Source: UBA5078 sp041175045
GTDB lineage: Bacteria > Pseudomonadota > Gammaproteobacteria > Pseudomonadales > Pseudohongiellaceae
Length of the DNA stretch: 46,152 nt
Assembly (NCBI GenBank): GCA_041175045.1
Contig: JBEDFR010000050.1
Span: 1 to 46,152 of the forward strand
Reading direction: 5' to 3'
In this document: positions 13,350 through 21,299 of the stretch, in pieces
Numbering within the stretch: position 1 is the stretch's first letter
Layout of the letters: each line of letters begins with the position of its first letter
Made by a program: the position numbers and the translations under genes
The notes under the pieces: generated by a model
Told to the model about the DNA's origin: nothing
Databases searched by the model: none
What the model saw: the letters and a program-made list of their open reading frames with translations, nothing else

Positions 13350-15647
13350 TTACCGGCCCGGACTGTACGTCCGGGTCGCTCTCGACTCCACCTCTTCTCG
13401 ATAGAACGCTACGTTCTTGAACTGCCGATCGACATAGCGCTGCGCCTGGTCCGCAAAATGCGGTGAGTCCGGATTCGAATTCTGTCCGCCTGCCAAAAGG
13501 CTTTTCGCCTTCACACGCTCGCCAAATTCCACCACGGCCACGAAGCTGTTGCCGCTGTTGCCATATATGCGGTCGGTGCCGGGGAAGGCGCGTGCACCAA
13601 ACGATGCCAACGCGCCCCAGCGTGACGAGGCCATGCCCACGGGCAGGCTGGGCGCGTTGTCGTCATAAACATGATCGATGGCCCCTGTCAGGCGCTGATA
13701 GCGGTTGATCTCGCCCCACGGCGTATTCCAGCTGCCGAAAGCGCTGTCCAGCCGGGCGATGGTGTCACTGAACACGCGCAGGCGCTCGGACGGGTCGCTG
13801 TCCGTGCCCAGCCAGTTGATCTGGTCCATCTGCGCCAGCCCCGGAGGCGTCGGAATCTTCTGGGCCGTGTCCATGCCGTAGAAGTGGGCCAGACTCATGG
13901 CCACCGAGTCGGCACTCACGCGTCTGTCCCACTGTCGCAGCACTTCCATGGGAGCCTCCAGCGAAGGCCAGTTGGCGGCGTCTGCGTCCCAGGCCGATAC
14001 CAGCCCGGGGATCAGTTGCTCGAATCCTGGCAGATAGGGGTCGTAGGCCAGTTCGATCAGCGAGTCGAGTGTGAGCTGTGAAGCCTGCTCCAGCAGCGGT
14101 ATCGCATGCAGGGCTCGGAAGTTCTGAGCATCCGGCGCCATGTAGGCAGGATAGTCCTCGGCACGTGGACTGAATTCTCCCGCCGCGGTATAGGGAGTGG
14201 AATTGGTGTTCTGGATCCAGCCATTGGGCGGGTTGAGCAGCGTGATGGTTTCCGCTACCGGGTGCACGCCCTGCCAGTCAGTGGCGGGATTGCTGCCATC
14301 CACCGGCTGCGAGTAGTCGAATTGCGGGTCGCGCCGCGGCATGAAGTTGCCGTGGAAATAGGCGATGTTCCCCTCCGCATCGGCAAACACCGTGTTGTTG
14401 GAAGAATTGGTGCGGATGTCCATCATGTCGCGGAAGGCCGCGTAATCTGCGGTCTTCATCCGCAGATAGGACTGTCGCAATGCATCGACGCTGTTCCAGT
14501 TGATGCGAGTGACCACCCAGCGGTCATCCAGAAGGTGTGTGACTGGGCCATGGTGCGTGCGGTAGCGGGGAAAGCTGTGCTCCACCAGCGTGTCGCCCTC
14601 CCGTACCTTCAGCGTCACTTCGCCGACGTCAACATCGCGCAGCTCGTCACCGTAGCGGTATTTCAGCACGCCGTTGTCACGTACCACGTCTTCCACGAAC
14701 TCGTCGATGAAGTCGGCTGCCGTCGTGGTGTGCATCCAGCCCGTGGTTTCGTTGAAGCCCTGATAGATGAAGAACTGCCCCCAGGTGACAGCCCCATAAG
14801 CGTTCAGGCCTTCCTCACTGACGACATGGGCCTCGCCGCGAAAGAAGAAGCTGGTGTGCGGGTTGATGAGCAGCATGGCGTCGCCAGAGGCCGTGCGCGC
14901 GCCGCTGATCGCAAAGCCATTGGAACCGGCAGGTTCCTCGAGGATGGTGCGCGCAAGCGCATGGCGATCGGCGTGCACACGGTCCAGGGTTTCTGCCTCG
15001 AGCGCAACCGTGTCTTGCGTGGCATCCGGCACCCTGTCTTCGATGGCGGCGGCGTCAGAATAGAATGCCTCGATGCCGCGCAGAGGAATCTGTTCGATGT
15101 CGCCTCCGATGGAGCCCTCGAAGAAGTAGAACGGCATCCACGGCTCGAAGCGGGTCAGCAGGCGGGGCTGTACCTGCGGGTTGCTGGCCAGATAATGATT
15201 GAGTCCGTCGGCGAAGGCGTCACACAGGACCTGCAGCCAGTCAGGGGCGGCGGCATAAGCGGCACGCGCCTCGTCTTCACTCATGTAGAGCCGCGCGCGC
15301 AGGTCGCTGTACAGGGCCGTTTCCCCTTCCACCTCGGCAAGGCGCCCGATGGCCCAGATATAGTTGCGCTCGACACGGGCGAAGTCGTCTTCAGCTTGTG
15401 CGTACAGCAGGCCGAACACGGCATCGGCGTCGGTGGGCGCATAGATGTGCGGCACACCGAAGTCGTCGCGAATGATGGTGATTCTGTCGGCGATGGCCTG
15501 CAGTCTTGCGGTCTCGCTTTGCCCACTGGCTGCGGATGCTGCCGCTGTGTCAGGCGCGGCAGGTGTCGTGGCGGAGGGTGAACAGGCCGCGAGGCCACAC
15601 ATAAAGATCAGGCTTAGCAGGATCGCACGCGGGTGTCGAGGAAACAT
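13350..15647 (-). CDS. Lipoprotein penicillin-acylase family (N-terminal nucleophile) amidohydrolase
   Basis: A 765-residue lipoprotein of the penicillin acylase (S45) family. These Ntn hydrolases are made as a precursor and cleaved into alpha and beta chains; relatives act on penicillins, glutaryl-cephalosporins, aculeacin or acyl-homoserine lactones. The lipobox LAAC gives C22. The autocatalytic serine is S242, within EPAGSNGFAISGART, preceded by the alpha chain with IIRDDFGVPHIYAPTDADAVF. Downstream beta-chain features include LINPHTSFFFRGEAH, TTAADFIDEF and NNTVFADAEGNIAYFHGNFMPR. The near-C-terminal GNSGNSFVAVVEFG is also typical. GGAG nine bases before the ATG supports the start. Substrate cannot be told from sequence. 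It is divergent from a DCC-family gene. Confidence 0.9.
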   Translation of the reverse strand: MFPRHPRAILLSLIFMCGLAACSPSATTPAAPDTAAASAASGQSETARLQAIADRITIIRDDFGVPHIYAPTDADAVFGLLYAQAEDDFARVERNYIWAIGRLAEVEGETALYSDLRARLYMSEDEARAAYAAAPDWLQVLCDAFADGLNHYLASNPQVQPRLLTRFEPWMPFYFFEGSIGGDIEQIPLRGIEAFYSDAAAIEDRVPDATQDTVALEAETLDRVHADRHALARTILEEPAGSNGFAISGARTASGDAMLLINPHTSFFFRGEAHVVSEEGLNAYGAVTWGQFFIYQGFNETTGWMHTTTAADFIDEFVEDVVRDNGVLKYRYGDELRDVDVGEVTLKVREGDTLVEHSFPRYRTHHGPVTHLLDDRWVVTRINWNSVDALRQSYLRMKTADYAAFRDMMDIRTNSSNNTVFADAEGNIAYFHGNFMPRRDPQFDYSQPVDGSNPATDWQGVHPVAETITLLNPPNGWIQNTNSTPYTAAGEFSPRAEDYPAYMAPDAQNFRALHAIPLLEQASQLTLDSLIELAYDPYLPGFEQLIPGLVSAWDADAANWPSLEAPMEVLRQWDRRVSADSVAMSLAHFYGMDTAQKIPTPPGLAQMDQINWLGTDSDPSERLRVFSDTIARLDSAFGSWNTPWGEINRYQRLTGAIDHVYDDNAPSLPVGMASSRWGALASFGARAFPGTDRIYGNSGNSFVAVVEFGERVKAKSLLAGGQNSNPDSPHFADQAQRYVDRQFKNVAFYREEVESRATRTYSPGR

Positions 15648-15794
15648 GAAGGCAGGCTCCAGAGGTGTGAGAGTGTGCCGAGTAAACCCTATTGGCCGCA
15701 CGAACGGAAGCGTGGGCCTGCACGCGAAGATCTGCAGTGCGCTGCCGCGCGTACTCACTTAGACTTCATGCACCAGGACGGAGAGTCAGTGCTC

Positions 15795-16202
15795 ATGCAT
15801 GCACCATCAAACGGCACGCTGCGCGTGTATTACGACGGACTTTGCCCCTTGTGTGTTAGAGAGATGCGTCATCTCGAACGACTCGATCAAGGACGCAGGC
15901 TCGACCTGCAGGACATCAACACCGCTGATTTCGCCGAACGCTTTCCACATATCGATCGTGTGCGGGCCGACCGCATCCTGCATGGCGAATTGCCTGACGG
16001 CACGCTGCTCTTTGGACTGGATGTCACCGTCATGGCGTGGCGACTGGTCGGGCGTGGCCGGTGGGTCGCATTTCTGCGCTGGCCCCTGGTTCGGCCGGTG
16101 GCAGATCGCGCCTATCTGTTTTTTGCGCGGCATCGGCATCGTATCTCAGGGTGGTTCGGACGAGCACCGGCATGCGCCGATGAACGTTGCTCCCCGCGTT
16201 GA
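15795..16202 (+). CDS. DCC family (DUF393) thiol-disulfide oxidoreductase-like protein
   Basis: A 135-residue protein of the DCC family (DUF393), named for its conserved DxxCxxC motif; here VYYDGLCPLCVREM lies near residues 11-24, with the two cysteines in a thioredoxin-like CPLC arrangement. Further family residues are HLERLDQGRRLDLQDIN and LLFGLDVTVMAWRLVGRG. The C-terminal part has a hydrophobic helix (FLRWPLVRPVADRAYLFFA) that may associate with the membrane. The start is uncertain: a GTG at 15789 has slightly better spacing to a GGAG than the ATG at 15795, and an ATG at 15768 is also in frame. The reaction is not established for the family. Confidence 0.85.
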   Translation: MHAPSNGTLRVYYDGLCPLCVREMRHLERLDQGRRLDLQDINTADFAERFPHIDRVRADRILHGELPDGTLLFGLDVTVMAWRLVGRGRWVAFLRWPLVRPVADRAYLFFARHRHRISGWFGRAPACADERCSPR

Positions 16203-16324
16203 TGCTGTGCCTGCCGGCACCCGCATTGCAATGGCATTTCCGGAATGTGCCTTTCAATACCCAACAGGCGCTGCTAGCATTGTCTGGCGCACACCCTTTC
16301 TCACTTTCATTCGGATCAATCGCC

Positions 16325-17683
16325 ATGTCCTTCGTACATCGCTCCCTGTTCCTTGCCATTCTGGCCGTCGCGGCCTGCAGCCCAGCCGAACAGACACCGG
16401 CACCGACTGCCCCCCTCACTGAAGTCGTGCCGGCTGCCGAGCCCGCAGCAGAAACAGAGGAGGCACTCATCGCCCGTGCGCGCGGCATACATGAGCGCGT
16501 GATTACGCTCGACACGCATGCCGACATCAATACAGCGAATTTCACCGAGACCAACAACTACACCGCCGATCTGGACACCCAAGTGAATCTGCCCAAGATG
16601 ATCCAGGGCGGGCTCGATGTGGCCTGGTTCATCGTCTACACCGGGCAGGGACCCTTGACCACAGAAGGCTACGCCGCCGCCGAGGCCAATGCCCTGGACA
16701 AGTTCAGTGCCATTCACCGTCTTGCCGAGCAGTTTGCGCCGGACACCATCGAGATGGCCTATACCTCTGACGACGTGCGCCGCATCGACGCCGAGGGCAG
16801 GAAGGTCGCGATGATCGGCGTGGAGAACGCCTACCCGATGGGTCTGGACATTGCCAATATCAAGCGCTACCAGGAGCTGGGCGGGCGCTATGTCTCCCTG
16901 GCCCACAATGGTCACAGCCAGTTTGCCGACTCCAATACCGGCGAGGCCGACGGTGTGTGGTTGCACAACGGGCTGAGTGAACTGGGCCGCCAGGCCGTGG
17001 CTGAATTGAACAAGTGGGGTGTGATGGTGGACCTCTCGCACCCCTCCAAGGCCGCCAACATGCAGACCATCGCTCTCTCGCGTGCGCCCGTCATCGCGTC
17101 GCACTCTTCGGCCCGCGCACTCAACAATGTCAGCCGCAATCTCGATGACGAAGAGCTGCTGGCGATTCGTGACAACGGTGGTGTGGTGCAGGCCACGGCA
17201 TTTGCGGCCTATCTGAACAGCGCCAAGCACAGCGCGCATCTGGCAGCACTCAACGCGCTGCGCGCCAGTGTCGCGGCAGAGCTTGGCTACACGATCCTGC
17301 CACCTGCCGAAGTACGTGTACTGGCCAGTGCCGAGCGCGCCGCCTACGACGCCCGCATGGACGAGATCGAGGCGCGCGTGGCTCCCCGCAAGGCAGCCGA
17401 AGTCGATGCTGTCGCGCCGCCTGTGGATGTTGCCGATTTCATCGATCACGTGGATTACATGGTCGAGCTGATCGGCATCGAGCATGTGGGTTTGAGCTCT
17501 GACTTCGATGGTGGCGGCGGCATTTCCGGTTGGAATGATGCATCAGAAACCTTCAATGTAACGCTGGAGCTGGTGCGTCGAGGGTATACCGAGGAGCAGA
17601 TCGCCTTGCTGTGGGGCGGCAATCTGTTGCGTGTGCTGGATGAAGTGCAGAGAATCGCGCTGGAGATTCAGGCCGAGGCCTGA
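16325..17683 (+). CDS. Lipoprotein membrane dipeptidase (peptidase family M19)
   Basis: A 452-residue zinc dipeptidase of the M19 (renal dipeptidase) family carried on a lipoprotein anchor (lipobox AVAAC, C18). The amidohydrolase barrel shows the metal ligands in LDTHADIN (H and D), the bridging glutamate region in MIGVENAYPMG, DLSHPS, and IASHSSARALNNVSRN with the second histidine. HVGLSSDFDGGGG marks the C-terminal substrate-side aspartate. An insertion of about 60 residues (roughly 305-365, rich in alanine and glutamate) is usual in this bacterial subgroup. The start was set at the ATG giving a lipoprotein signal; 46 more in-frame residues upstream do not resemble a signal peptide. Renal-dipeptidase relatives also hydrolyse D-amino acid dipeptides, so a cell-wall or peptide-scavenging role is plausible. 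Confidence 0.92.
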   Translation: MSFVHRSLFLAILAVAACSPAEQTPAPTAPLTEVVPAAEPAAETEEALIARARGIHERVITLDTHADINTANFTETNNYTADLDTQVNLPKMIQGGLDVAWFIVYTGQGPLTTEGYAAAEANALDKFSAIHRLAEQFAPDTIEMAYTSDDVRRIDAEGRKVAMIGVENAYPMGLDIANIKRYQELGGRYVSLAHNGHSQFADSNTGEADGVWLHNGLSELGRQAVAELNKWGVMVDLSHPSKAANMQTIALSRAPVIASHSSARALNNVSRNLDDEELLAIRDNGGVVQATAFAAYLNSAKHSAHLAALNALRASVAAELGYTILPPAEVRVLASAERAAYDARMDEIEARVAPRKAAEVDAVAPPVDVADFIDHVDYMVELIGIEHVGLSSDFDGGGGISGWNDASETFNVTLELVRRGYTEEQIALLWGGNLLRVLDEVQRIALEIQAEA

Positions 17684-17720
17684 GCGAATAAGCAGCGCCG
17701 TCAGGCGCTGGCAGAGAACC

Positions 17721-17754
17721 AAGGCGATGCGGCAAGTGCCACATCGCCTTTTTT
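17721..17754 (+). terminator. Terminator after the dipeptidase gene
   Basis: AAGGCGATG (17721-17729) pairs with CATCGCCTT (17742-17750), with an inner GGCA/TGCC extension, and runs into a T-tract ending at 17754. It lies between convergent genes; the T-tract serves the plus-strand dipeptidase message, while on the minus strand only a weak U-poor tail follows. Confidence 0.85.
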
Positions 17755-17761
17755 CATTCAC

Positions 17762-18853
17762 TCATTCATCCAGAAGGGCATAGATACGACGGATGCCGCG
17801 CACATCGGCACCCGGAGCGCGAATCTGCGCGTAGTTTACAGAATGATTGGTCATGTCGACTTGTGCCGCTGCTTCTTCGGCCGTCAGCCCGCTCGCCTTC
17901 AGAGCCGCCGTCTTGGTCCACAGATCGCTCAGGTAAGCCTGGAAGTTGCTGATGACCTGCTTGTCCTGGAAGGGAGATCCGTGACCCGGCAGGATTACGT
18001 CGATCTCCAGTCCCTTGAGGGCTTCCAGCGTGTCGACCCATTCCAGCGGAAAACTGTCACCCATGTAGGAGAGCGAGGGCAGCATCATGTCGCCGGTAAA
18101 GGCCATGCGCTCCTGCGGCAGATACACCACCACGTCGCCTGCGGTATGCGCGCGCCCCAGATGCAGCAACTGGATCTCGCGGTCCTGCTGGCCTTCGCCC
18201 ATCTCCTGGAACAGCGTCATCTTTTCTTCCAGCGTGATGTTCGGTGGCGTCGGGATGATTTCCTGCAGCGAAATCATGTGCGCTTCCTGGGCGTTGAGCT
18301 GACGCTGCAGCGCGGCGCGACGTTCCGGGTCAACTGTGTCTGACAACTGACGGCGCAGACTTTCCACCAGGGCAGGCACGCCCTCGGTGAAGCTCACGTG
18401 GGTGCTCTCCGTCAGCACATTGCTGCCCATCTCGCCGTTGAGTTTGATGCGGGTATAACTGTGGCCGATGATTTCGACCTGCTCGGGAAACACCTGATTG
18501 CCGTGGGCGTGATCAAAATGGTAGTGGCTGTTCACGAGGTAGCGCACGGGCTTGTCGGTGACCTGCTGGACAGAGCGCAGCAGGGCATTGGCGGCATTGG
18601 GTGTGACGTGGGAATCCACCAGCAGCACATCTTCGGTGCCCACCAGCATGAGCGCATTGCTCATCAGATACACCTCGCCCGTGCCGGTGACCTGGTACAC
18701 GCCCTCGGCCATGCGCGTGAAGACGTGGGAGCTGGTCTCGATGATCTCGGGCGGCTCGCCCTGGGCGTTCACGTAGCCGAACACGGCCATCAGCATGCCG
18801 CTGCCCACGAGGCCCGCGATGGCAGCATGCAATCGATTGTTCTTGTTGTTCAT
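17762..18853 (-). CDS. Exported metallo-beta-lactamase-fold hydrolase
   Basis: A 363-residue protein with a signal peptide (hydrophobic core IAGLVGSGMLMAVFGYV after a basic MNNKNNR) and an MBL fold. The zinc ligands are recognisable: HYHFDH (HxHxDH) near residue 121, GRAHTAGD near 240, the aspartate in FTGDMMLPSL, and PGHGSPF near 300. This is the B3-like exported MBL type also seen in PQQ-linked gene clusters. An insertion of about 70 residues between the second and third motif contains a charged helical segment (VESLRRQLSDTVDPERRAALQ). Substrate is unknown; the PQQ-dependent dehydrogenase gene lies about 7 kb away and is not an obvious partner. An AGGA site precedes the ATG. Confidence 0.9.
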   Translation of the reverse strand: MNNKNNRLHAAIAGLVGSGMLMAVFGYVNAQGEPPEIIETSSHVFTRMAEGVYQVTGTGEVYLMSNALMLVGTEDVLLVDSHVTPNAANALLRSVQQVTDKPVRYLVNSHYHFDHAHGNQVFPEQVEIIGHSYTRIKLNGEMGSNVLTESTHVSFTEGVPALVESLRRQLSDTVDPERRAALQRQLNAQEAHMISLQEIIPTPPNITLEEKMTLFQEMGEGQQDREIQLLHLGRAHTAGDVVVYLPQERMAFTGDMMLPSLSYMGDSFPLEWVDTLEALKGLEIDVILPGHGSPFQDKQVISNFQAYLSDLWTKTAALKASGLTAEEAAAQVDMTNHSVNYAQIRAPGADVRGIRRIYALLDE

Positions 18854-19039
18854 GGTGTTGATCCTGGTCTGAGGAGACGGGAAAGGAAGGGTCCTGGGCA
18901 TGCTACTGCAATCGGCTCAGGCGAGGAAGCCAGCCTGCCGCAGCAAAAATCAGAATCTGCCTCAGTGCTTTCATCGGTCTGCCACAATTGCAGTGCACAG
19001 TAACCCGCACGATCGAGAGAGCCACAGGAGTATCGGATC

Positions 19040-19267
19040 ATGTCAGTAGTACCGAACGATTTCAGGAGCTTCCCCACCGCGTTCTCCCTCGCGGCGGGCA
19101 GTTCCAGCGATCCAGCCGTCAAGGAGGACAAGCCGGCCAGAGCGTTGGACCTGCTCTACTCGATCGACCAATTCACCGACGAACTGCAGGGGGAAGACGA
19201 AGCCATGCAATTCCTCTGGGGAGACGTCTCCATAGCGGCCCGCCACCCGGCCCATATTGCCGCCTGA
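19040..19267 (+). CDS. Small hypothetical protein
   Basis: A 75-residue open frame with ATG preceded by ACAGGAG at nine bases' spacing, in a gap between the MBL gene and the GST gene. I recognise no family. The product is acidic in its second half (ALDLLYSIDQFTDELQGEDEAMQFLWGD) and ends with HPAHIAA. Codon use has the high third-position GC of its neighbours. Other frames here are also open, so the call rests mainly on the ribosome-binding site and codon use. It might instead be a leader with no product. Confidence 0.45.
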   Translation: MSVVPNDFRSFPTAFSLAAGSSSDPAVKEDKPARALDLLYSIDQFTDELQGEDEAMQFLWGDVSIAARHPAHIAA

Positions 19268-19285
19268 GCGGCAAGCTGTTCCCCT

Positions 19286-19903
19286 TCACACGTAGAGCGC
19301 GTCGATCCGTTGCACCAGCGGGTCGGCGGCCATGCGCGCGCGATGCGCAGCAATGGCCGGCAGCAGCGCGATGTCCACGCCGTCCCCCGCCAGCCAGCCA
19401 CTGATCGTGTACAGGTACATGTCCGCCACGCTGTATTGCGCCCCCATCACCCAGGGCCCCCCCAGCATGCTGTCCTCGATGAGGCGCATGCAGTCCAGCA
19501 TGTTCTGCGGCACCTTGCGCTTCATCGCGTCGATGGCAGCGGGATCATCGGCCCAGCGGGCGCCACGCACGCGATGGGCGTGGGCCACATGGACCGTGGC
19601 ACACAGATAGCTGTTGAAAGCCTGCAACTGTGCCAGTGCGAACGGGTCGTCCAGCGGCGCCAGCGCGGCGTCGGGGTAGCGCTGGGCGATGTACAACAGC
19701 AGGGCCGGAATCTCCGTCAGGGTGCCTCGTTCGGTTTGCAATGCGGGTACGCGCCCCTTGGGATTGAGTGCGAGGAACTGCGGTGAACGCTGGTCATTTG
19801 CCGCCAGATCGACGGCGACCGCCTGGTAATCGGCGCCGGCGTGTTCCAGAGCCAGATGAGCGGCCAGTGCACAGGTGCGGGGGGCGTAATGGAAGATCAA
19901 CAT
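19286..19903 (-). CDS. Glutathione S-transferase family protein
   Basis: A 205-residue cytosolic protein with the two-domain GST layout. The N-terminal thioredoxin-like domain has FHYAPRTCALAAHLALEHAG; the serine/cysteine at the usual activity position is in the RTCA stretch near residue 10. The conserved cis-proline segment is NPKGRVPALQT, and EIPALLLYIAQRYPDA gives the glutathione-binding ending. The helical C-terminal domain includes VMGAQYSVADMYLYTISGWL, matching the GST_C N-capping motif. It follows a permease gene after 31 bases on the same strand and is probably co-transcribed with it. Substrate is not deducible; detoxification of electrophiles is the family norm. Confidence 0.87.
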   Translation of the reverse strand: MLIFHYAPRTCALAAHLALEHAGADYQAVAVDLAANDQRSPQFLALNPKGRVPALQTERGTLTEIPALLLYIAQRYPDAALAPLDDPFALAQLQAFNSYLCATVHVAHAHRVRGARWADDPAAIDAMKRKVPQNMLDCMRLIEDSMLGGPWVMGAQYSVADMYLYTISGWLAGDGVDIALLPAIAAHRARMAADPLVQRIDALYV

Positions 19904-19934
19904 CGTCTGCTCCTTTGCGGGCGGGCTCATCGGT

Positions 19935-21281
19935 TCAACTGCCGGCATTGTACTGTCGGTAACGCACACCCAACCACAGCGCAAGCAACAGCCAGACGGC
20001 AGACACGGGCACCATCGTCAACGCCAGACTCGACACCCCCAGCCCGAGGCTTCCCATCAGCGTGTAGGACCAGGCGCCGACCTGGTCTCCCACGCGATAG
20101 ACGAAGGTGTCGTTGAAGTTCTTGGCCTTGTACTTCTCGGTGCGCGGCAGCACGGTGTAGAGCACCTCGCGGGCCGGGCGCTGGATGGCGAAGTTGCCGG
20201 CACGACGCAGAATCTGGAACACCAGCACTACCAACAGCGCAGGAGCCACGCCGACCAGTCCGAAGCCGATCAGGCTCAACAGCGGCAGGAACGCCAGACT
20301 CATGCCCACGCCCAGCCAGCGCAGCAGGCGGCCGGTCAGGAACAGCTGGGTGATCAGCGTGATGATGTTGACGATCAGGTCGATGTTGGCCAGTAACTGG
20401 GTGCGTACGCGTGAATCCTCCGAAGCGCCTGCCACTACGTCCAGCTGCATGAAGTACAGATAGGTCGAGGTGATGGTGAACAGCAGCATCAGCAGGGCGA
20501 TGCCCAGCAGATAGGGTGAGCGCAGCACATCGCGCACGCCATCCAGTACGCCACCGCCGATGACTTCCTGCTGTTTGTCCGCCACCTGCTGGCGTATGCG
20601 TGCCTCCGGATCGTTTGTCCCACCGTCGGCGTCCAGCTGCTCATCCTGCAGACCCGCCACGGCCAGCCCCTGCTCGGCCTTCTCCAGGGCGCCCGAGACC
20701 CGCGCTGCGGCCTCCAGCATGAGTGCCGAGATCAGCAGCAGATTCACCGGACCCAGGGCCTGCACCAGGGCCGAGGTAATGCCCGAGCCCGTCATGGCAC
20801 CGATAGTGCCGCCCACGGCCAGCACGCCGAACAGCCGCTTGCTCTGGGCGGAGCGGTAGATGTCCGTCATGAAGGACCAGAACACCGAGATCACGAACAG
20901 ATTGTAGATGCTCACCCAGATGAAGAAGATGCGGCCGATCCAGACGCTGTTTTCAGGTACCAGCTGGAACAGGGCGAAGAACACCACCAGGTTCGCGATG
21001 AAGAAACGATAAGTCAGGGGCACGAAGCGTCGGCGTGGCAGCGATTTCACCAGTGTCGTGAACACCGGGTGGATCAGCAGCATCCCCACCAGGGTCCCGG
21101 TGAACAGCCAGGCCAGATTGTCGACGCCGCCGGCGATGCCCATCTCGTCCCGGATCGGACGCAGAATGTAGTAGGAACACAGCAGCAGAAAGTAATAGGC
21201 GAAGGACCAGCCCAGGGCGGCTCCTTCGCCTTCGCGCAGATTGACCGAGCGCGTGACCAGGCGCGTGATGGCAGCTTGCAT
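19935..21281 (-). CDS. Multi-spanning carrier, MFS/NTP-NDP exchange transporter-like
   Basis: A 448-residue integral membrane protein with about 12 predicted transmembrane segments, divided by a soluble acidic loop around residues 185-240 (EKAEQGLAVAGLQDEQLDADG). The first segments read FAYYFLLLCSYYILRPIRDEMG, where RPIRDE resembles the charged motif of the Tlc-type ADP/ATP carrier family; the later RRAGNFAIQRPAREVLYTVLPRTEKYKAKNF is the C-half equivalent found in free-living bacterial members of that superfamily. These members are usually annotated only as MFS transporters. Nucleotide transport is therefore a possibility, not a finding. It lies between an aldo/keto reductase and a GST on the same strand, with gaps of 18 and 31 bases. 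Confidence 0.78.
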   Translation of the reverse strand: MQAAITRLVTRSVNLREGEGAALGWSFAYYFLLLCSYYILRPIRDEMGIAGGVDNLAWLFTGTLVGMLLIHPVFTTLVKSLPRRRFVPLTYRFFIANLVVFFALFQLVPENSVWIGRIFFIWVSIYNLFVISVFWSFMTDIYRSAQSKRLFGVLAVGGTIGAMTGSGITSALVQALGPVNLLLISALMLEAAARVSGALEKAEQGLAVAGLQDEQLDADGGTNDPEARIRQQVADKQQEVIGGGVLDGVRDVLRSPYLLGIALLMLLFTITSTYLYFMQLDVVAGASEDSRVRTQLLANIDLIVNIITLITQLFLTGRLLRWLGVGMSLAFLPLLSLIGFGLVGVAPALLVVLVFQILRRAGNFAIQRPAREVLYTVLPRTEKYKAKNFNDTFVYRVGDQVGAWSYTLMGSLGLGVSSLALTMVPVSAVWLLLALWLGVRYRQYNAGS

Positions 21282-21299
21282 GAAGAGTCCTTGTTGTTA

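Noticed and set aside
13357..13375. A seven-base-pair hairpin (CCCGGAC...GTCCGGG) near the stop of the acylase.
   Set aside because: It lies inside the last codons and has no T-run on either strand, so I do not call it a terminator.
14106..15581. A 491-residue plus-strand frame opposite the acylase gene.
   Set aside because: The acylase on the minus strand has signal peptide, nucleophile and family motifs; this frame has none.
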